This document shows, one piece after another, positions 51,198 through 59,428 of a stretch of 64,000 nucleotides of DNA. How positions within the stretch are numbered: position 1 is the first letter of the stretch; every line of letters starts with the position of its first letter. The translations under genes and the position numbers were made by a program. Source of the stretch: Limiplasma sp048370855 (GTDB taxonomy: Bacteria > Bacillota > Clostridia > Christensenellales > Aristaeellaceae); the NCBI GenBank assembly GCA_048370855.1, contig DBGEOK010000049.1, positions 19,233 to 83,232 on the forward strand, given 5' to 3'. Below the pieces are notes generated by a model that made no database searches, was not told where the DNA came from, and saw nothing but the letters and a program-made list of their open reading frames with translations.

Positions 51198-51752
51198 GTG
51201 AAGCAGGAATATTTGCTTCTGGGTGAAATCGTGCGCCCGCAGGGCATACGCGGAGAGGTAAAGCTCAGGCATTATACCGATGATCCCAACCGCTTTCTGG
51301 AGCTGCAAACGGCCTACCGCAGGGAAGGCGACGCCTATGCGCCGGTGCGGGTGGAGGCGGCGCGCGTGCAAAAGGGCGACGTCTTTTTGTCGCTGGAAGG
51401 CGTGAGGGACCGCGACGCGGCCGAAAAACTGCGGGGCGTGAAGCTCTATGTGGATCGCGCCCATGCGCGCGCGCTGTCAGAGGACGAGGTGTTTATCGCG
51501 GATGTCCTGGGCGCCGCCGCCTATAGCACGTCGGGCAACCGACTGGGCACGCTGCGGGAGGTGCTTACCCCGGGCGGCGTGGACGTGTTTGTGTTCGACA
51601 CCGAACGCGGCGTCCTGATGGTGCCCGCGCTCAAGGCGGTGCTGCTGGAGCTGGACGCGGAAAATGGAAGAATTGTGCTGGATGAAAGCAAGCTGGAAGA
51701 GGTAGCCCTGTATGAAGATCGCAATATTGACGCTGTTCCCCGAGATGTTTGA
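51198..51752 (+). CDS. rimM: 16S rRNA processing protein RimM
   Basis: The product has 184 residues from a GTG at 51198 (AAGGAG seven bases upstream). The N-terminal RimM domain starts LLLGEIVRPQGIRGEVKLRHYTDDP, and LSLEGVRDRDAAEKLRG lies further on. The C-terminal PRC barrel contains VLGAAAYSTSGNRLGTLREVLTPGGVDVFVF and VPALKAVLLELDAENGRIVLDE. It binds S19 and helps mature the 30S head. It overlaps trmD by 41 bp. Confidence 0.95.
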   Translation: MKQEYLLLGEIVRPQGIRGEVKLRHYTDDPNRFLELQTAYRREGDAYAPVRVEAARVQKGDVFLSLEGVRDRDAAEKLRGVKLYVDRAHARALSEDEVFIADVLGAAAYSTSGNRLGTLREVLTPGGVDVFVFDTERGVLMVPALKAVLLELDAENGRIVLDESKLEEVALYEDRNIDAVPRDV

Positions 51753-52458
51753 CAGCTTTTTAGGCTGCTCCATCATAGGCCGGGCGCGGCGGGAGGGGCT
51801 GCTCACGATACAGCCGGTGGATATCCGCCCGTTCAGTGAAAAAAAGCATCAAAACGCGGACGATTATCCCTTTGGCGGCGGGGCCGGTATGGTGATGCTG
51901 GCGCAGCCCGTTTGCGACGCGGTGCGCGCCGTCCGCGGCAGGGGCTTTTTGGGGCCGTGTATTTATGTAAGCCCGCGCGGCAAGCCTCTTACCCAGCGGA
52001 AGGTGCGGGAGCTGTCGCGGCAGGACGGCTTGGTGCTTGTCTGCGGGCATTATGAAGGGCTGGATCAGCGCGCCGTCGAGCTTGTGGTAGATGAGGAAAT
52101 TTCCCTGGGGGACTTTGTGCTCACGGGAGGCGAGCTTGCCGCCATGGCGCTGACCGACGCGGTGGCGCGGTATGTGCCGGGCGTTTTAGGCAGCGGGGAA
52201 AGCGCGGAGGAGGAAAGCTTTTCCGACGGTCTGTTGGAGTACCCGCAGTATACGAGGCCGCGCGTCTATGAGGGGCTCGAGGTGCCGGAGGTGCTTGTCA
52301 ACGGCGACCATGCCAAGATCAGGGCATGGCGGCGGCAACAGGCGCTGATCGCAACGCTAAGGACGCGTCCGGACCTTTTCGCATGCGCGCCGATGACAGA
52401 CATAGAACGCGCCGCCACGCTTCAGGCGGCGCGGAAGGAGGACCCTCCGTGCTGCTGA
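51712..52458 (+). CDS. trmD: tRNA (guanine-N1)-methyltransferase TrmD
   Basis: This 248-residue SPOUT enzyme uses S-adenosylmethionine to make m1G37 in tRNA. Signatures are MKIAILTLFPEMF at the start, DDYPFGGGAGMVM, VCGHYEGLDQRAVE, the knot segment EISLGDFVLTGGELAAMALTDAVARYVPGVLG, and LEYPQYTRP. Full length. It starts inside rimM, and the next gene begins within its last codons. Confidence 0.97.
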   Translation: MKIAILTLFPEMFDSFLGCSIIGRARREGLLTIQPVDIRPFSEKKHQNADDYPFGGGAGMVMLAQPVCDAVRAVRGRGFLGPCIYVSPRGKPLTQRKVRELSRQDGLVLVCGHYEGLDQRAVELVVDEEISLGDFVLTGGELAAMALTDAVARYVPGVLGSGESAEEESFSDGLLEYPQYTRPRVYEGLEVPEVLVNGDHAKIRAWRRQQALIATLRTRPDLFACAPMTDIERAATLQAARKEDPPCC

Positions 52459-52832
52459 GAAAGCTGGTGGCGGCGCTGTGCCCGCTGTTGCTTTGCCTGC
52501 TTGCCTGCGCGGCTTATCGTTGGCTGGACGGGGTGCTTTTGGCGTCGAGCTTCTTTTCATTCCTGGCTAAAGGGGTACTGCTGGGCATTTTGGTGGCGGT
52601 GCTGCTGCCTGTGGCGGGCGTCCGGTCACGGTCCAACGGCCTAATCCCCTGGCTTTTTGCCGGCGCGGGCCTTCTGCTTTTGCTACTAAACTACCAATAC
52701 CTGGAGACGGCGGGGCTGCTACATTCGCGGTTTCTTCTTGCGCTTCTCTCCATCAACGGCCAGGTCGTGCTGGTGGAAAGCACGGTGATGAGCTTCCTTT
52801 GCGTCACGGGGCTGATGAACCGGCGGCGCTGA
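52449..52832 (+). CDS. Small integral membrane protein of unknown function
   Basis: The product has 127 residues from a GTG at 52449, with AAGGAGG upstream and a 10-bp overlap with trmD. It has about four hydrophobic helices (KLVAALCPLLLCLLACAAY, FLAKGVLLGILVAVLLPVAG, WLFAGAGLLLLLLNY, and one near the C-terminus). No family is recognised. It occupies the place after trmD where rplS (ribosomal protein L19) is often found, so rplS must be elsewhere in this genome. Confidence 0.65.
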   Translation: MLLRKLVAALCPLLLCLLACAAYRWLDGVLLASSFFSFLAKGVLLGILVAVLLPVAGVRSRSNGLIPWLFAGAGLLLLLLNYQYLETAGLLHSRFLLALLSINGQVVLVESTVMSFLCVTGLMNRRR

Positions 52833-52837
52833 TGCTG

Positions 52838-53047
52838 TTACATCAGCCGGCGCGCGTCCGCCTCCCGTTCGCGCAAAAGAAGCTGTTCGATGTATTCGCC
52901 GCTGGTAACGCCAAGCCTTTGAGACTGCGCAACCGCATAGTCGTAAGCGCATTTGCTGAAACGCAGGCATACGCTGACCTTTTCGGGCGTGCAAACCTCA
53001 AAGGCGGATTCCAGCCCCTGGGTGTCCTTGAAAAACTTGCTTTTCAT
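52838..53047 (-). CDS. Small ribbon-helix-helix-like protein
   Basis: The protein has 69 residues, with AGAGGGAG ahead of the ATG. The pattern VSVCLRFSKCAYDYAVAQSQRLGVTSGEYIEQLLLRERE, a short beta strand followed by two helices, resembles ribbon-helix-helix DNA-binding proteins. No toxin gene is adjacent, so an antitoxin role is not supported. It is transcribed convergently with the trmD operon. Confidence 0.5.
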   Translation of the reverse strand: MKSKFFKDTQGLESAFEVCTPEKVSVCLRFSKCAYDYAVAQSQRLGVTSGEYIEQLLLREREADARRLM

Positions 53048-53236
53048 GCGCGCGCTCCCTCTTTATTCTCCGCGCCGCCGCCGGCGTCGCGGAACCGGGC
53101 CTTCCGGCGGCGCACGGCGCCGTTCCGGCAACGATGGATCAAAAGGCCCTCCGCATCATCCTATGCGGGTTTGCGCCGTCGGGTTCTCGCTAGGTTTCCC
53201 CCGCAGGGGTCAGGACATGCACGGGAGCCGGAAATG

Positions 53237-53245
53237 TGTTATAAT
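53237..53245 (+). promoter_or_regulatory. Extended -10 promoter ahead of the YvlD-like gene
   Basis: TGTTATAAT, 36 bp ahead of the ATG at 53282; GGGAGGAAAGG serves as ribosome site. Nothing else is seen in 53048-53281. Confidence 0.5.
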
Positions 53246-53281
53246 GATTTTGCCTGATTTGGGAGGAAAGGACGGGACGGC

Positions 53282-53635
53282 ATGGCGGGAGGAATCTTGC
53301 GCTTTCTTGCGACGGTGGCCGCGGTGCCGCTGTGCGGGTATCTGATGGACGGCGTGGCGGTTGTGGAGTATGCCAACGCGACGGTTCTCGGGCTCATATT
53401 GGCGGTGATTTATACCGTGCTCCGACCGTTGATGCGCTTGATTCTGTCCGTGCTCAACTTTTGTACGCTCGGCCTTTTGTACGTTGCCGCCGACGCCTGG
53501 CTGGTATGGACGGCGGCCGGGCTGGTGGAAAACAGCGTGACCTTTGAAAGCTTTTGGTGGGCGCTGGCGGTTGCCGTGGCCATCAACGTTGTGCGCACGC
53601 TGATCGACGCCATGACGGGAGATCTCAGACGCTAA
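53282..53635 (+). CDS. Four-helix membrane protein of the YvlD / phage-holin family 4 type
   Basis: The protein has 117 residues and four hydrophobic helices. It shows the family pattern NATVLGLILAVIYTVLRPLMRLILSVLNFCTLGLLYVAADAWLVW and the terminal FWWALAVAVAINVVRTLIDAM. Database families of this type are labelled phage holin, but the bacterial members (YvlD) are chromosomal envelope proteins without lysis genes, as here. It is 12 bp ahead of surE. Confidence 0.82.
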   Translation: MAGGILRFLATVAAVPLCGYLMDGVAVVEYANATVLGLILAVIYTVLRPLMRLILSVLNFCTLGLLYVAADAWLVWTAAGLVENSVTFESFWWALAVAVAINVVRTLIDAMTGDLRR

Positions 53636-53647
53636 GGAGTATACACC

Positions 53648-54406
53648 ATGCATATTTTTTTGGTAAACGACGACGGCATCGGTTCGGCGGGCATCATGGC
53701 GCTGCTTAACGCTGCGGCGGAGCGCGGGCACCGGGTGAGCATGTGCGCCCCGCGCACCCAGCAAAGCGCGGCCAGCCACCGTTTCACGCTGACGGAACCC
53801 ATTTATGTGAGCGACTATCCGCTTGAGGAAAAAAACGCGAGGGGCTATTCCATTGCCGGTTCCCCGGTGGATTGCGTGAGGGTGGGCCTGCTGAAGCTGG
53901 TCTCGGAGCCTGTGGATATCGTGATATCGGGGATTAACAACGGCTATAACGCCGGTATGGCGGTGCATTACAGCGGAACGGTGGGCGCGGCCATGGAAGG
54001 CGCGCTCAATCATCTGCCGGCCATCGCGGCGTCGATCCATCATCAGGCCGACGCGGCGATGATCGGGCACTTCGCCGGTTTTGTCATTCAAATGGCGGAG
54101 AAATACGCTGAAAAACCTTCCCCAACCCATACCATCCTCAATATCAACGCGCCCAACGTAAAGCCCGAGCTGCTGAAGCCCCCCGTTTACGCGCCGCTGG
54201 CGACGGGTAATTTTGTGGACGGCTACGAGCGGAGGTATTCCCCGCGCGCGGGCGAATACTATTGGCTGCTGGACGGCTCGGAAACCGAGCCGCCGCAGCC
54301 CGGCACAGACCAGTACTATTTGGCGCAAGGGCACGTGGTGTTCACCCTGATGGGCAATCCCGTCTGCGCCGGCATCGACGCCTGGGACAAGCTGGGGCTG
54401 ACGTGA
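53648..54406 (+). CDS. surE: 5'/3'-nucleotidase SurE
   Basis: The product has 252 residues. The metal-binding NDDG is at residues 7-10 (FLVNDDGIGSAGI), followed by CAPRTQQSAASHRFTL, the SGINNGYNAGMAVHYSGTVGAAMEG active-site block, and GSPVDCVRVGL. SurE dephosphorylates nucleoside monophosphates with a divalent metal. Full length; the last residues (AWDKLGLT) are normal for the short form. Confidence 0.95.
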   Translation: MHIFLVNDDGIGSAGIMALLNAAAERGHRVSMCAPRTQQSAASHRFTLTEPIYVSDYPLEEKNARGYSIAGSPVDCVRVGLLKLVSEPVDIVISGINNGYNAGMAVHYSGTVGAAMEGALNHLPAIAASIHHQADAAMIGHFAGFVIQMAEKYAEKPSPTHTILNINAPNVKPELLKPPVYAPLATGNFVDGYERRYSPRAGEYYWLLDGSETEPPQPGTDQYYLAQGHVVFTLMGNPVCAGIDAWDKLGLT

Positions 54407-54456
54407 CGGCTGGAATGCCGCGTCCCATAGGACTGGTGAAAGGAAGAGGGCCGACC

Positions 54457-55323
54457 GTGCAAGACCCACAGGAGCTGATTGACAAGCTGAACCTTCGCGG
54501 AACGCCCCTGAGCAAGGGGCACCGACGGATCGCGCAGTATATTGCCGGCCATTATGAAAAGGCCGTTTTCATGACCGCGGGCATGCTCGGCAGGCAGTGC
54601 GGCGTCAGCGAGAGCACGGTGGTTCGCTTTGCGTCCGCGCTGGGCTACGAGGGCTATCCCGAGCTCCAGGAAGCGCTTCGCGGCTTGGTCCGGCAGCGCC
54701 TGACGGCCGAGCAGCGCTTTGCCATCGCCTCCGGGATCGAGCCGCGGGAGGTGCTGGCCACGGTGCTCAAAAACGATATGCAGAATATCCGCAAGACGGT
54801 GGAGACGCTGCCGCAGGAGGACTTTGACAACGCGGTGCGGCGGCTGCTCGGGGCCCGACGGATCTATGTGATGGGCCTGCGCTCGGCCGCGCCGCTGGCC
54901 CAGTTCATGTATCATTATTTGCATCAAATCTTTGACGACGTCATTTTGGTCCAAAATACGACCGGCGACGTTTTTGAGGAGATCGCGCGCATCGGGCGGG
55001 AGGACGTGCTCGTCGGCATCAGCTATCCCCGCTATTCCGCGCGCACGCTGGAGTGTATGCGCTTCGCCCTGAGCAACGGCGCGCAGGTCGTCGGCTTTAC
55101 GGACGGCGAGATGTCGCCGCTGCGCGAGGCTTCGGATGTTTGCCTGTGCGCCTCGACGGATATGGCCAGCTTTGTGGACAGCCTGGCCGCGCCCCTTTCG
55201 CTGATTAACGCGCTGATCGTCAGCCTCGGCTTGCACAGGCGCGAGGAGCTGGGCGAGCATTTCAAACGGCTGGAGGAGATATGGAACGCGCACAGCGTCT
55301 ATATCAACCGGGAAGATGAGTAA
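54457..55323 (+). CDS. RpiR/MurR-family regulator (HTH plus SIS sugar-phosphate domain)
   Basis: The product has 288 residues. I start it at the GTG at 54457 with GGAAGAGGG upstream; an in-frame ATG at 54415 is less well placed. The N-terminal HTH_6 (about 15-90) reads LSKGHRRIAQYIAGHYEKAVFMTAGMLGRQCGVSESTVVRFASALGYEGYPELQ. The SIS domain (about 130-265) has YVMGLRSAAPLAQFMYHYL and LVGISYPRYSARTLECMRFALSNGAQVVGFTD. These regulators sense sugar phosphates. The 3' end overlaps the flavoprotein gene by 8 bp. Confidence 0.92.
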   Translation: MQDPQELIDKLNLRGTPLSKGHRRIAQYIAGHYEKAVFMTAGMLGRQCGVSESTVVRFASALGYEGYPELQEALRGLVRQRLTAEQRFAIASGIEPREVLATVLKNDMQNIRKTVETLPQEDFDNAVRRLLGARRIYVMGLRSAAPLAQFMYHYLHQIFDDVILVQNTTGDVFEEIARIGREDVLVGISYPRYSARTLECMRFALSNGAQVVGFTDGEMSPLREASDVCLCASTDMASFVDSLAAPLSLINALIVSLGLHRREELGEHFKRLEEIWNAHSVYINREDE

Positions 55324-56557
55324 GGTGCTGGTGATCGGCGGCGGGGCCGCGGGCATGCTTGCGGCGATTGGCGCGGGACGCGCGGGGGCCCGTGTCACGC
55401 TGCTGGAACGCAATGAAAAGCTCGGGAAAAAGGTGTATATTACAGGCAAGGGACGTTGCAACGTCACCAACGCCTGCGAGCCGGACGCCTTTCAACGCAG
55501 CGTGGTTCGCAACCCCCGGTTTCTGTACAGCGCGCTGGCGGCGCTGCCGCCCGCCGCCCTGATGGAAATGCTGGAAAAGCTTGGCTGTCCGGTGATGGTG
55601 GAGCGCGGCAACCGCGTTTTTCCGCGCGGCGAAAAGGCCAGCGACGTGACCCGCGCGTTTGAGCGGGAGCTTGGCCGCCTTGGCGTTAAGGTGCGGCTTT
55701 CCACCCGGGCGCGAAGCCTGACGGTGGAGAACGGCCGCTGCGCGGGCGTTAGGACAGAGGACGGCGAAAAGCTGATGGCGGACGCGGTGATCCTTTGCAC
55801 AGGGGGACAGAGCTACCCCTCCACCGGCTCCACCGGCGACGGCTGGCGCTGGCTCGGCGAAACGGGCCATACGGTCCTTCCCCCCATGCCGTCGCTGATC
55901 CCCATGGAGTGCGGGGAACTGTGGACGCGCGATTTACAGGGACTCTCGCTCAAAAACGTCAGGCTTACGCTGACGCACGGCAAGCGGACGCTCTTTACAG
56001 ACCTGGGAGAAATGCTCTTCACGCATTTCGGCGTGTCGGGACCGTTGGTTTTGAGCGCGTCGGCTTATATGGCGGGGCTCGATCCGAAGGAAGTCGCGCT
56101 GCTTTTGGATTTAAAACCCGGCCTGACGGAGCGGCAGTTGGATGCCCGGCTGCTGCGAGAGCTGGACGCTGCCGGCCGGAAGCGGCTTCAAACCCTCCTG
56201 TGCGGGCTTTATCCCTCGCGCCTGGCCGAGGTCATGCCCGCCCTGTGCGGCGTCGACGGCATGAAGCAGGCCGGCGAAATCACGCGGGAGGAGCGCTGCC
56301 GGCTGGTTGTGGGCGGCAAGGGGCTCCGCCTACCCGTGACCGGAACGCGCCCGCTTGCGGAGGCCGTCGTCACGCGCGGAGGGCTGAGCGTTCGGGAGTT
56401 GAACCCCGCCACCATGGAAAGCAGGCGTCTGCCCGGATTGTATGTGGCCGGAGAGCTGGTGGACGTGGACGCGCTGACGGGCGGGTTCAACCTGCATATC
56501 GCGTTCGCCACCGGGCTGCTGGCCGGCGCCTCCGCGGCGGGCGGCGCGGCAGGCTGA
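55316..56557 (+). CDS. HI0933-family FAD-dependent oxidoreductase
   Basis: This 413-residue flavoprotein has an FAD-binding N-terminus VLVIGGGAAGMLAAIGAGRAGARVTLLERN, then the family signature GKGRCNVTN, FPRGEKASDV, CTGGQSYPSTGSTGDGW and the C-terminal FAD segment PGLYVAGELVDVDALTGGFNLHIAFATGLLAG. The family (HI0933, YhiN, BaiN-like) reduces or oxidises poorly defined small molecules. Its start overlaps the RpiR stop. No substrate can be assigned. Confidence 0.92.
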   Translation: MSKVLVIGGGAAGMLAAIGAGRAGARVTLLERNEKLGKKVYITGKGRCNVTNACEPDAFQRSVVRNPRFLYSALAALPPAALMEMLEKLGCPVMVERGNRVFPRGEKASDVTRAFERELGRLGVKVRLSTRARSLTVENGRCAGVRTEDGEKLMADAVILCTGGQSYPSTGSTGDGWRWLGETGHTVLPPMPSLIPMECGELWTRDLQGLSLKNVRLTLTHGKRTLFTDLGEMLFTHFGVSGPLVLSASAYMAGLDPKEVALLLDLKPGLTERQLDARLLRELDAAGRKRLQTLLCGLYPSRLAEVMPALCGVDGMKQAGEITREERCRLVVGGKGLRLPVTGTRPLAEAVVTRGGLSVRELNPATMESRRLPGLYVAGELVDVDALTGGFNLHIAFATGLLAGASAAGGAAG

Positions 56558-56653
56558 CCCGCGCCGCCTAACAGGAAATCTTTCATTAAGAAATCGGTGG
56601 AAAGGGCCGCGCCGGCGCGCGCCTTCCCCGGCTCGTTTGGAGTTTTGATAAGC

Positions 56654-57643
56654 ATGCGGTACATTGTTCTGGATTTGGAATGGAACCAGCCCACCAGCTA
56701 TCAAAGCGCGGCGTTCCGCAAGGTGGGGGACAGCCTGCTTTTTGAAGTGATTCAGATTGGCGCGGCCAAGCTGAACGAGAGGCTGGAGATTGAAGACAGC
56801 GTCAGCATCCCCATCCGGCCGACGCATTACCTGACCATCCATCCGCGCGTAAAGCGTATGACGGGGCTCAATCAGGAGATTCTGTGCGACGCTCCCGTGT
56901 TCTTGGAGGCCATGGCGCAGTTTGTGGAATGGTGCGGCGAGGACTGCGTATTTCTGACCTGGGGCTGCGACGATGTGAGCGTGCTTCAGCAAAACGTCGA
57001 TTTTTTCCGCTTTGAAACCGCGCTGCCGAAAATGTACGATATTCAGCGGCTCTATGCCGACGCGATGAAGCAAAGCGGCCAGACCGCCCTCAAAACCGCG
57101 ATGGAGGCGTTGGGCGTGGAGCCGGATGAGGAACGAAGCTTTCATAACGCCATGCACGACGCATATTATACGGCACAGGTCTTTCGCAGGCTTCCCGAGC
57201 CAATGGCCGTCCTCAAGTATGAGGAGCAGCCGCGCAAGCTCTGCCACAACGAACGCCGGAGCCGCTTCCGCGTAACCGATATGGTGCCTTCCGTGCGCGA
57301 GGCGCTGGAGGGAGAGGCGCTTCGGACGCCTAAGTGCCCCACTTGCGGGCAGCGGATGAAGCTTAAAACGGAGGTGATACCGCAGGCGCCGGGAAAATAT
57401 GTGGCGCTGGGCCAATGCCAGCACCATGGGCTGATGTTTGTGAAGGCCCGCTTTTCGCTCCTGCCGGACGGTCAGAAGGGCATGCACCTGAGCGTACTGC
57501 CCGCCAATAAGCAAACGCGCGCGTACGTGCATACCAAGGAGCTGCAATTTCAGTGTAAGCGCAAGCGCGGGGATTACGACGCCATGGACGTGGAGGATCT
57601 CGCCGGCGCGATGTCCAGCAATATGCCCTTTGAGGATGCATGA
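56654..57643 (+). CDS. DEDD-type 3'-5' exonuclease with C-terminal Cys/His motif
   Basis: The product has 329 residues from the ATG at 56654. The exonuclease domain has YIVLDLEWNQ (Asp and Glu of motif I), LTWGCDDVSVLQQN (motif II Asp) and HNAMHDAYYTAQVF (motif III His and Asp), as in DnaQ-like enzymes. After about residue 220 there is a second part with CPTCGQRMKLKTE and GQCQHHGLMF, a likely zinc-binding element. It should remove nucleotides from RNA or DNA 3' ends; the substrate is unknown. Confidence 0.87.
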   Translation: MRYIVLDLEWNQPTSYQSAAFRKVGDSLLFEVIQIGAAKLNERLEIEDSVSIPIRPTHYLTIHPRVKRMTGLNQEILCDAPVFLEAMAQFVEWCGEDCVFLTWGCDDVSVLQQNVDFFRFETALPKMYDIQRLYADAMKQSGQTALKTAMEALGVEPDEERSFHNAMHDAYYTAQVFRRLPEPMAVLKYEEQPRKLCHNERRSRFRVTDMVPSVREALEGEALRTPKCPTCGQRMKLKTEVIPQAPGKYVALGQCQHHGLMFVKARFSLLPDGQKGMHLSVLPANKQTRAYVHTKELQFQCKRKRGDYDAMDVEDLAGAMSSNMPFEDA

Positions 57644-57665
57644 TCCCCGGAAAGGAGAAAGCCAC

Positions 57666-59354
57666 TTGGAGAAAAATCTTGAAGACGGCGGCGCGACGGT
57701 TCATGTGACGCTGGAGGGGCGGCGCGGCGACTTTCCCAAGGGTACCGCGCTTAGCGAGGTGCTGGCGCGCATGCTTCCGCCCGAGCGGGCGGCGCAGGCG
57801 CTGTGCGCCATGCACGGGGGCGTGTGCCTGGAGCTGGGCGAGCCGATTATGGCGGATTGCGAGCTTCAGCCGCTGACCTACCGCGACGAGGAGGGCCGCC
57901 GCGTCTATGAGCGGTCGCTGCGCTTTCTGTTTTTGCTGAGCATGGACCGTCTTTACCCCGGCAAGCCCGTGCGCATGCTCAACTCCATCGGCTACGGCCT
58001 GTATATCCGCGTCGCTAACGAGGATATGTCCCACGAGATGGTAAGGGCTGTGGAACGGGATATGTGGAGCCTGGTAGAACGGGATCTGCCCTTTGTGAAG
58101 GAAAGCTGGACTAAAAAAGAAGCCATCGCGTTTTTCCAAGAAAAGGGCTGGCAGGATAAGTCCGAGCTGCTGCGCTACCGCCCGCGGGAGCGGATTACTA
58201 TGTACCGTGTCGGCGGCTTCTGCGAATACTTTTATGGCGCGATGCTGCCCTCGACGGGATATATCCGCGCTTTTGCGTTAAAGCCGCATTTTCCCGGCGT
58301 AGTGCTGCGGGCGCCTGAGCCCGCCAATCCTGATGTTCCCGCGCCGTATGTATCCAGATCCAAGTTTCTGCGCGTTTTTGCGCAGTCGCAGGACTGGTGC
58401 GGCATCCTGGGGGCGCAGAACGCGGCGGATGTCAACCGGATGATTAAGGACGGCCATATCCGGGAGTTCATCCGCGTGAATGAAGCCCTACACGACAAAT
58501 CCATCTCCCATATCGCGGACCAAATCGTGGAGCGCGGCGCGCGCATTGTCATGATCTTCGGCCCCTCCTCCAGCGGAAAAACAACCTTTGCCAACCGTCT
58601 GGCGGTGCATCTGCGCGTGCTGGGGCAGCGGCCAAAGCTCATCTCTTTGGATGATTTCTATCGCAACCGGTCGGAGCTGCCCCTGGAGGACGACGGCAAG
58701 CCTGACCTGGAGCATGTGGACGCCTTGGACGTGCCGCTGCTGACGCAATGCCTCGAGGGCCTGCTCAGCGGCAGGACCGTGAGTATGCCCCGCTTTGACT
58801 TTAAGACCGCTTCCCGCGCCAGGAAGGGCTATGACCTGTGCCTGAGCAGCAACGAGCCGCTCTTGCTGGAAGGCATTCACGGCATGAACGACCGCATCAC
58901 CTCCGAAATCCCGGAGCAGCTCATGTTCGGCGTCTATGTCAGCGCGCTTTCCTGCATCAACCTGGACGACCATAACCGCATTCGCACCACGGACGTGCGG
59001 CTGCTGCGGCGCATTGTGCGCGATATGCGCTTTCGCAACACCTCCCCGAGGCAGACGATCGACATGTGGCCCAAGGTGCGCGCGGGAGAGGAAAAATGGA
59101 TTTTTCCCAACCAGGAAAAGGCGGATGTGATGTTCAACACCTCCCTGCATTACGAGCTGCCGGTGCTGAAGACCATCGCCTACGAGCTGCTGCTTTCCAT
59201 CCCCAAAAGCTCACCGGAATACCTTGTGGCGCATAGACTGCTCAAGGTGCTTCACTACTTTCTGCCGGTGGACGGCGGCGTGATGGATGAAATACCGCCT
59301 CTGTCCATCCTCAGGGAGTTTATCGGTGAATGCTCCTTCTATGACACGCATTGA
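57666..59354 (+). CDS. Nucleoside (uridine) kinase with ThrRS-like N-terminal domains
   Basis: The product has 562 residues from a TTG at 57666 with AAAGGAG eight bases upstream. The N-terminal part (about 1-60) is TGS-like (VHVTLEGRRGDFPKGTALSEVLARML), and about 60-240 resembles the second additional domain of threonyl-tRNA synthetase. The kinase part starts at about 295 with MIFGPSSSGKTTFANRL (P-loop 299-306), LISLDDFYRNR, EHVDALDVPLL and LLLEGIHGMN, typical of uridine kinase/PRK. Such fusions are a known family in Firmicutes and Thermotoga. It should phosphorylate a nucleoside. Confidence 0.88.
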   Translation: MEKNLEDGGATVHVTLEGRRGDFPKGTALSEVLARMLPPERAAQALCAMHGGVCLELGEPIMADCELQPLTYRDEEGRRVYERSLRFLFLLSMDRLYPGKPVRMLNSIGYGLYIRVANEDMSHEMVRAVERDMWSLVERDLPFVKESWTKKEAIAFFQEKGWQDKSELLRYRPRERITMYRVGGFCEYFYGAMLPSTGYIRAFALKPHFPGVVLRAPEPANPDVPAPYVSRSKFLRVFAQSQDWCGILGAQNAADVNRMIKDGHIREFIRVNEALHDKSISHIADQIVERGARIVMIFGPSSSGKTTFANRLAVHLRVLGQRPKLISLDDFYRNRSELPLEDDGKPDLEHVDALDVPLLTQCLEGLLSGRTVSMPRFDFKTASRARKGYDLCLSSNEPLLLEGIHGMNDRITSEIPEQLMFGVYVSALSCINLDDHNRIRTTDVRLLRRIVRDMRFRNTSPRQTIDMWPKVRAGEEKWIFPNQEKADVMFNTSLHYELPVLKTIAYELLLSIPKSSPEYLVAHRLLKVLHYFLPVDGGVMDEIPPLSILREFIGECSFYDTH

Positions 59355-59428
59355 CATTGTGTGGCGGATATAGTATAAATAAGCGTTGAACGATATTGGG
59401 ACTCAGGGACGGGAAGGATGTTAGGCTC

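Noticed and set aside
52838..53047. Antitoxin of a toxin-antitoxin pair
   Set aside because: The ribbon-helix-helix pattern would fit, but no partner toxin frame lies within 200 bp on the same strand.
53282..53635. Phage holin
   Set aside because: The family label includes holins, but there is no endolysin or phage gene nearby and the protein matches the chromosomal YvlD type beside surE.
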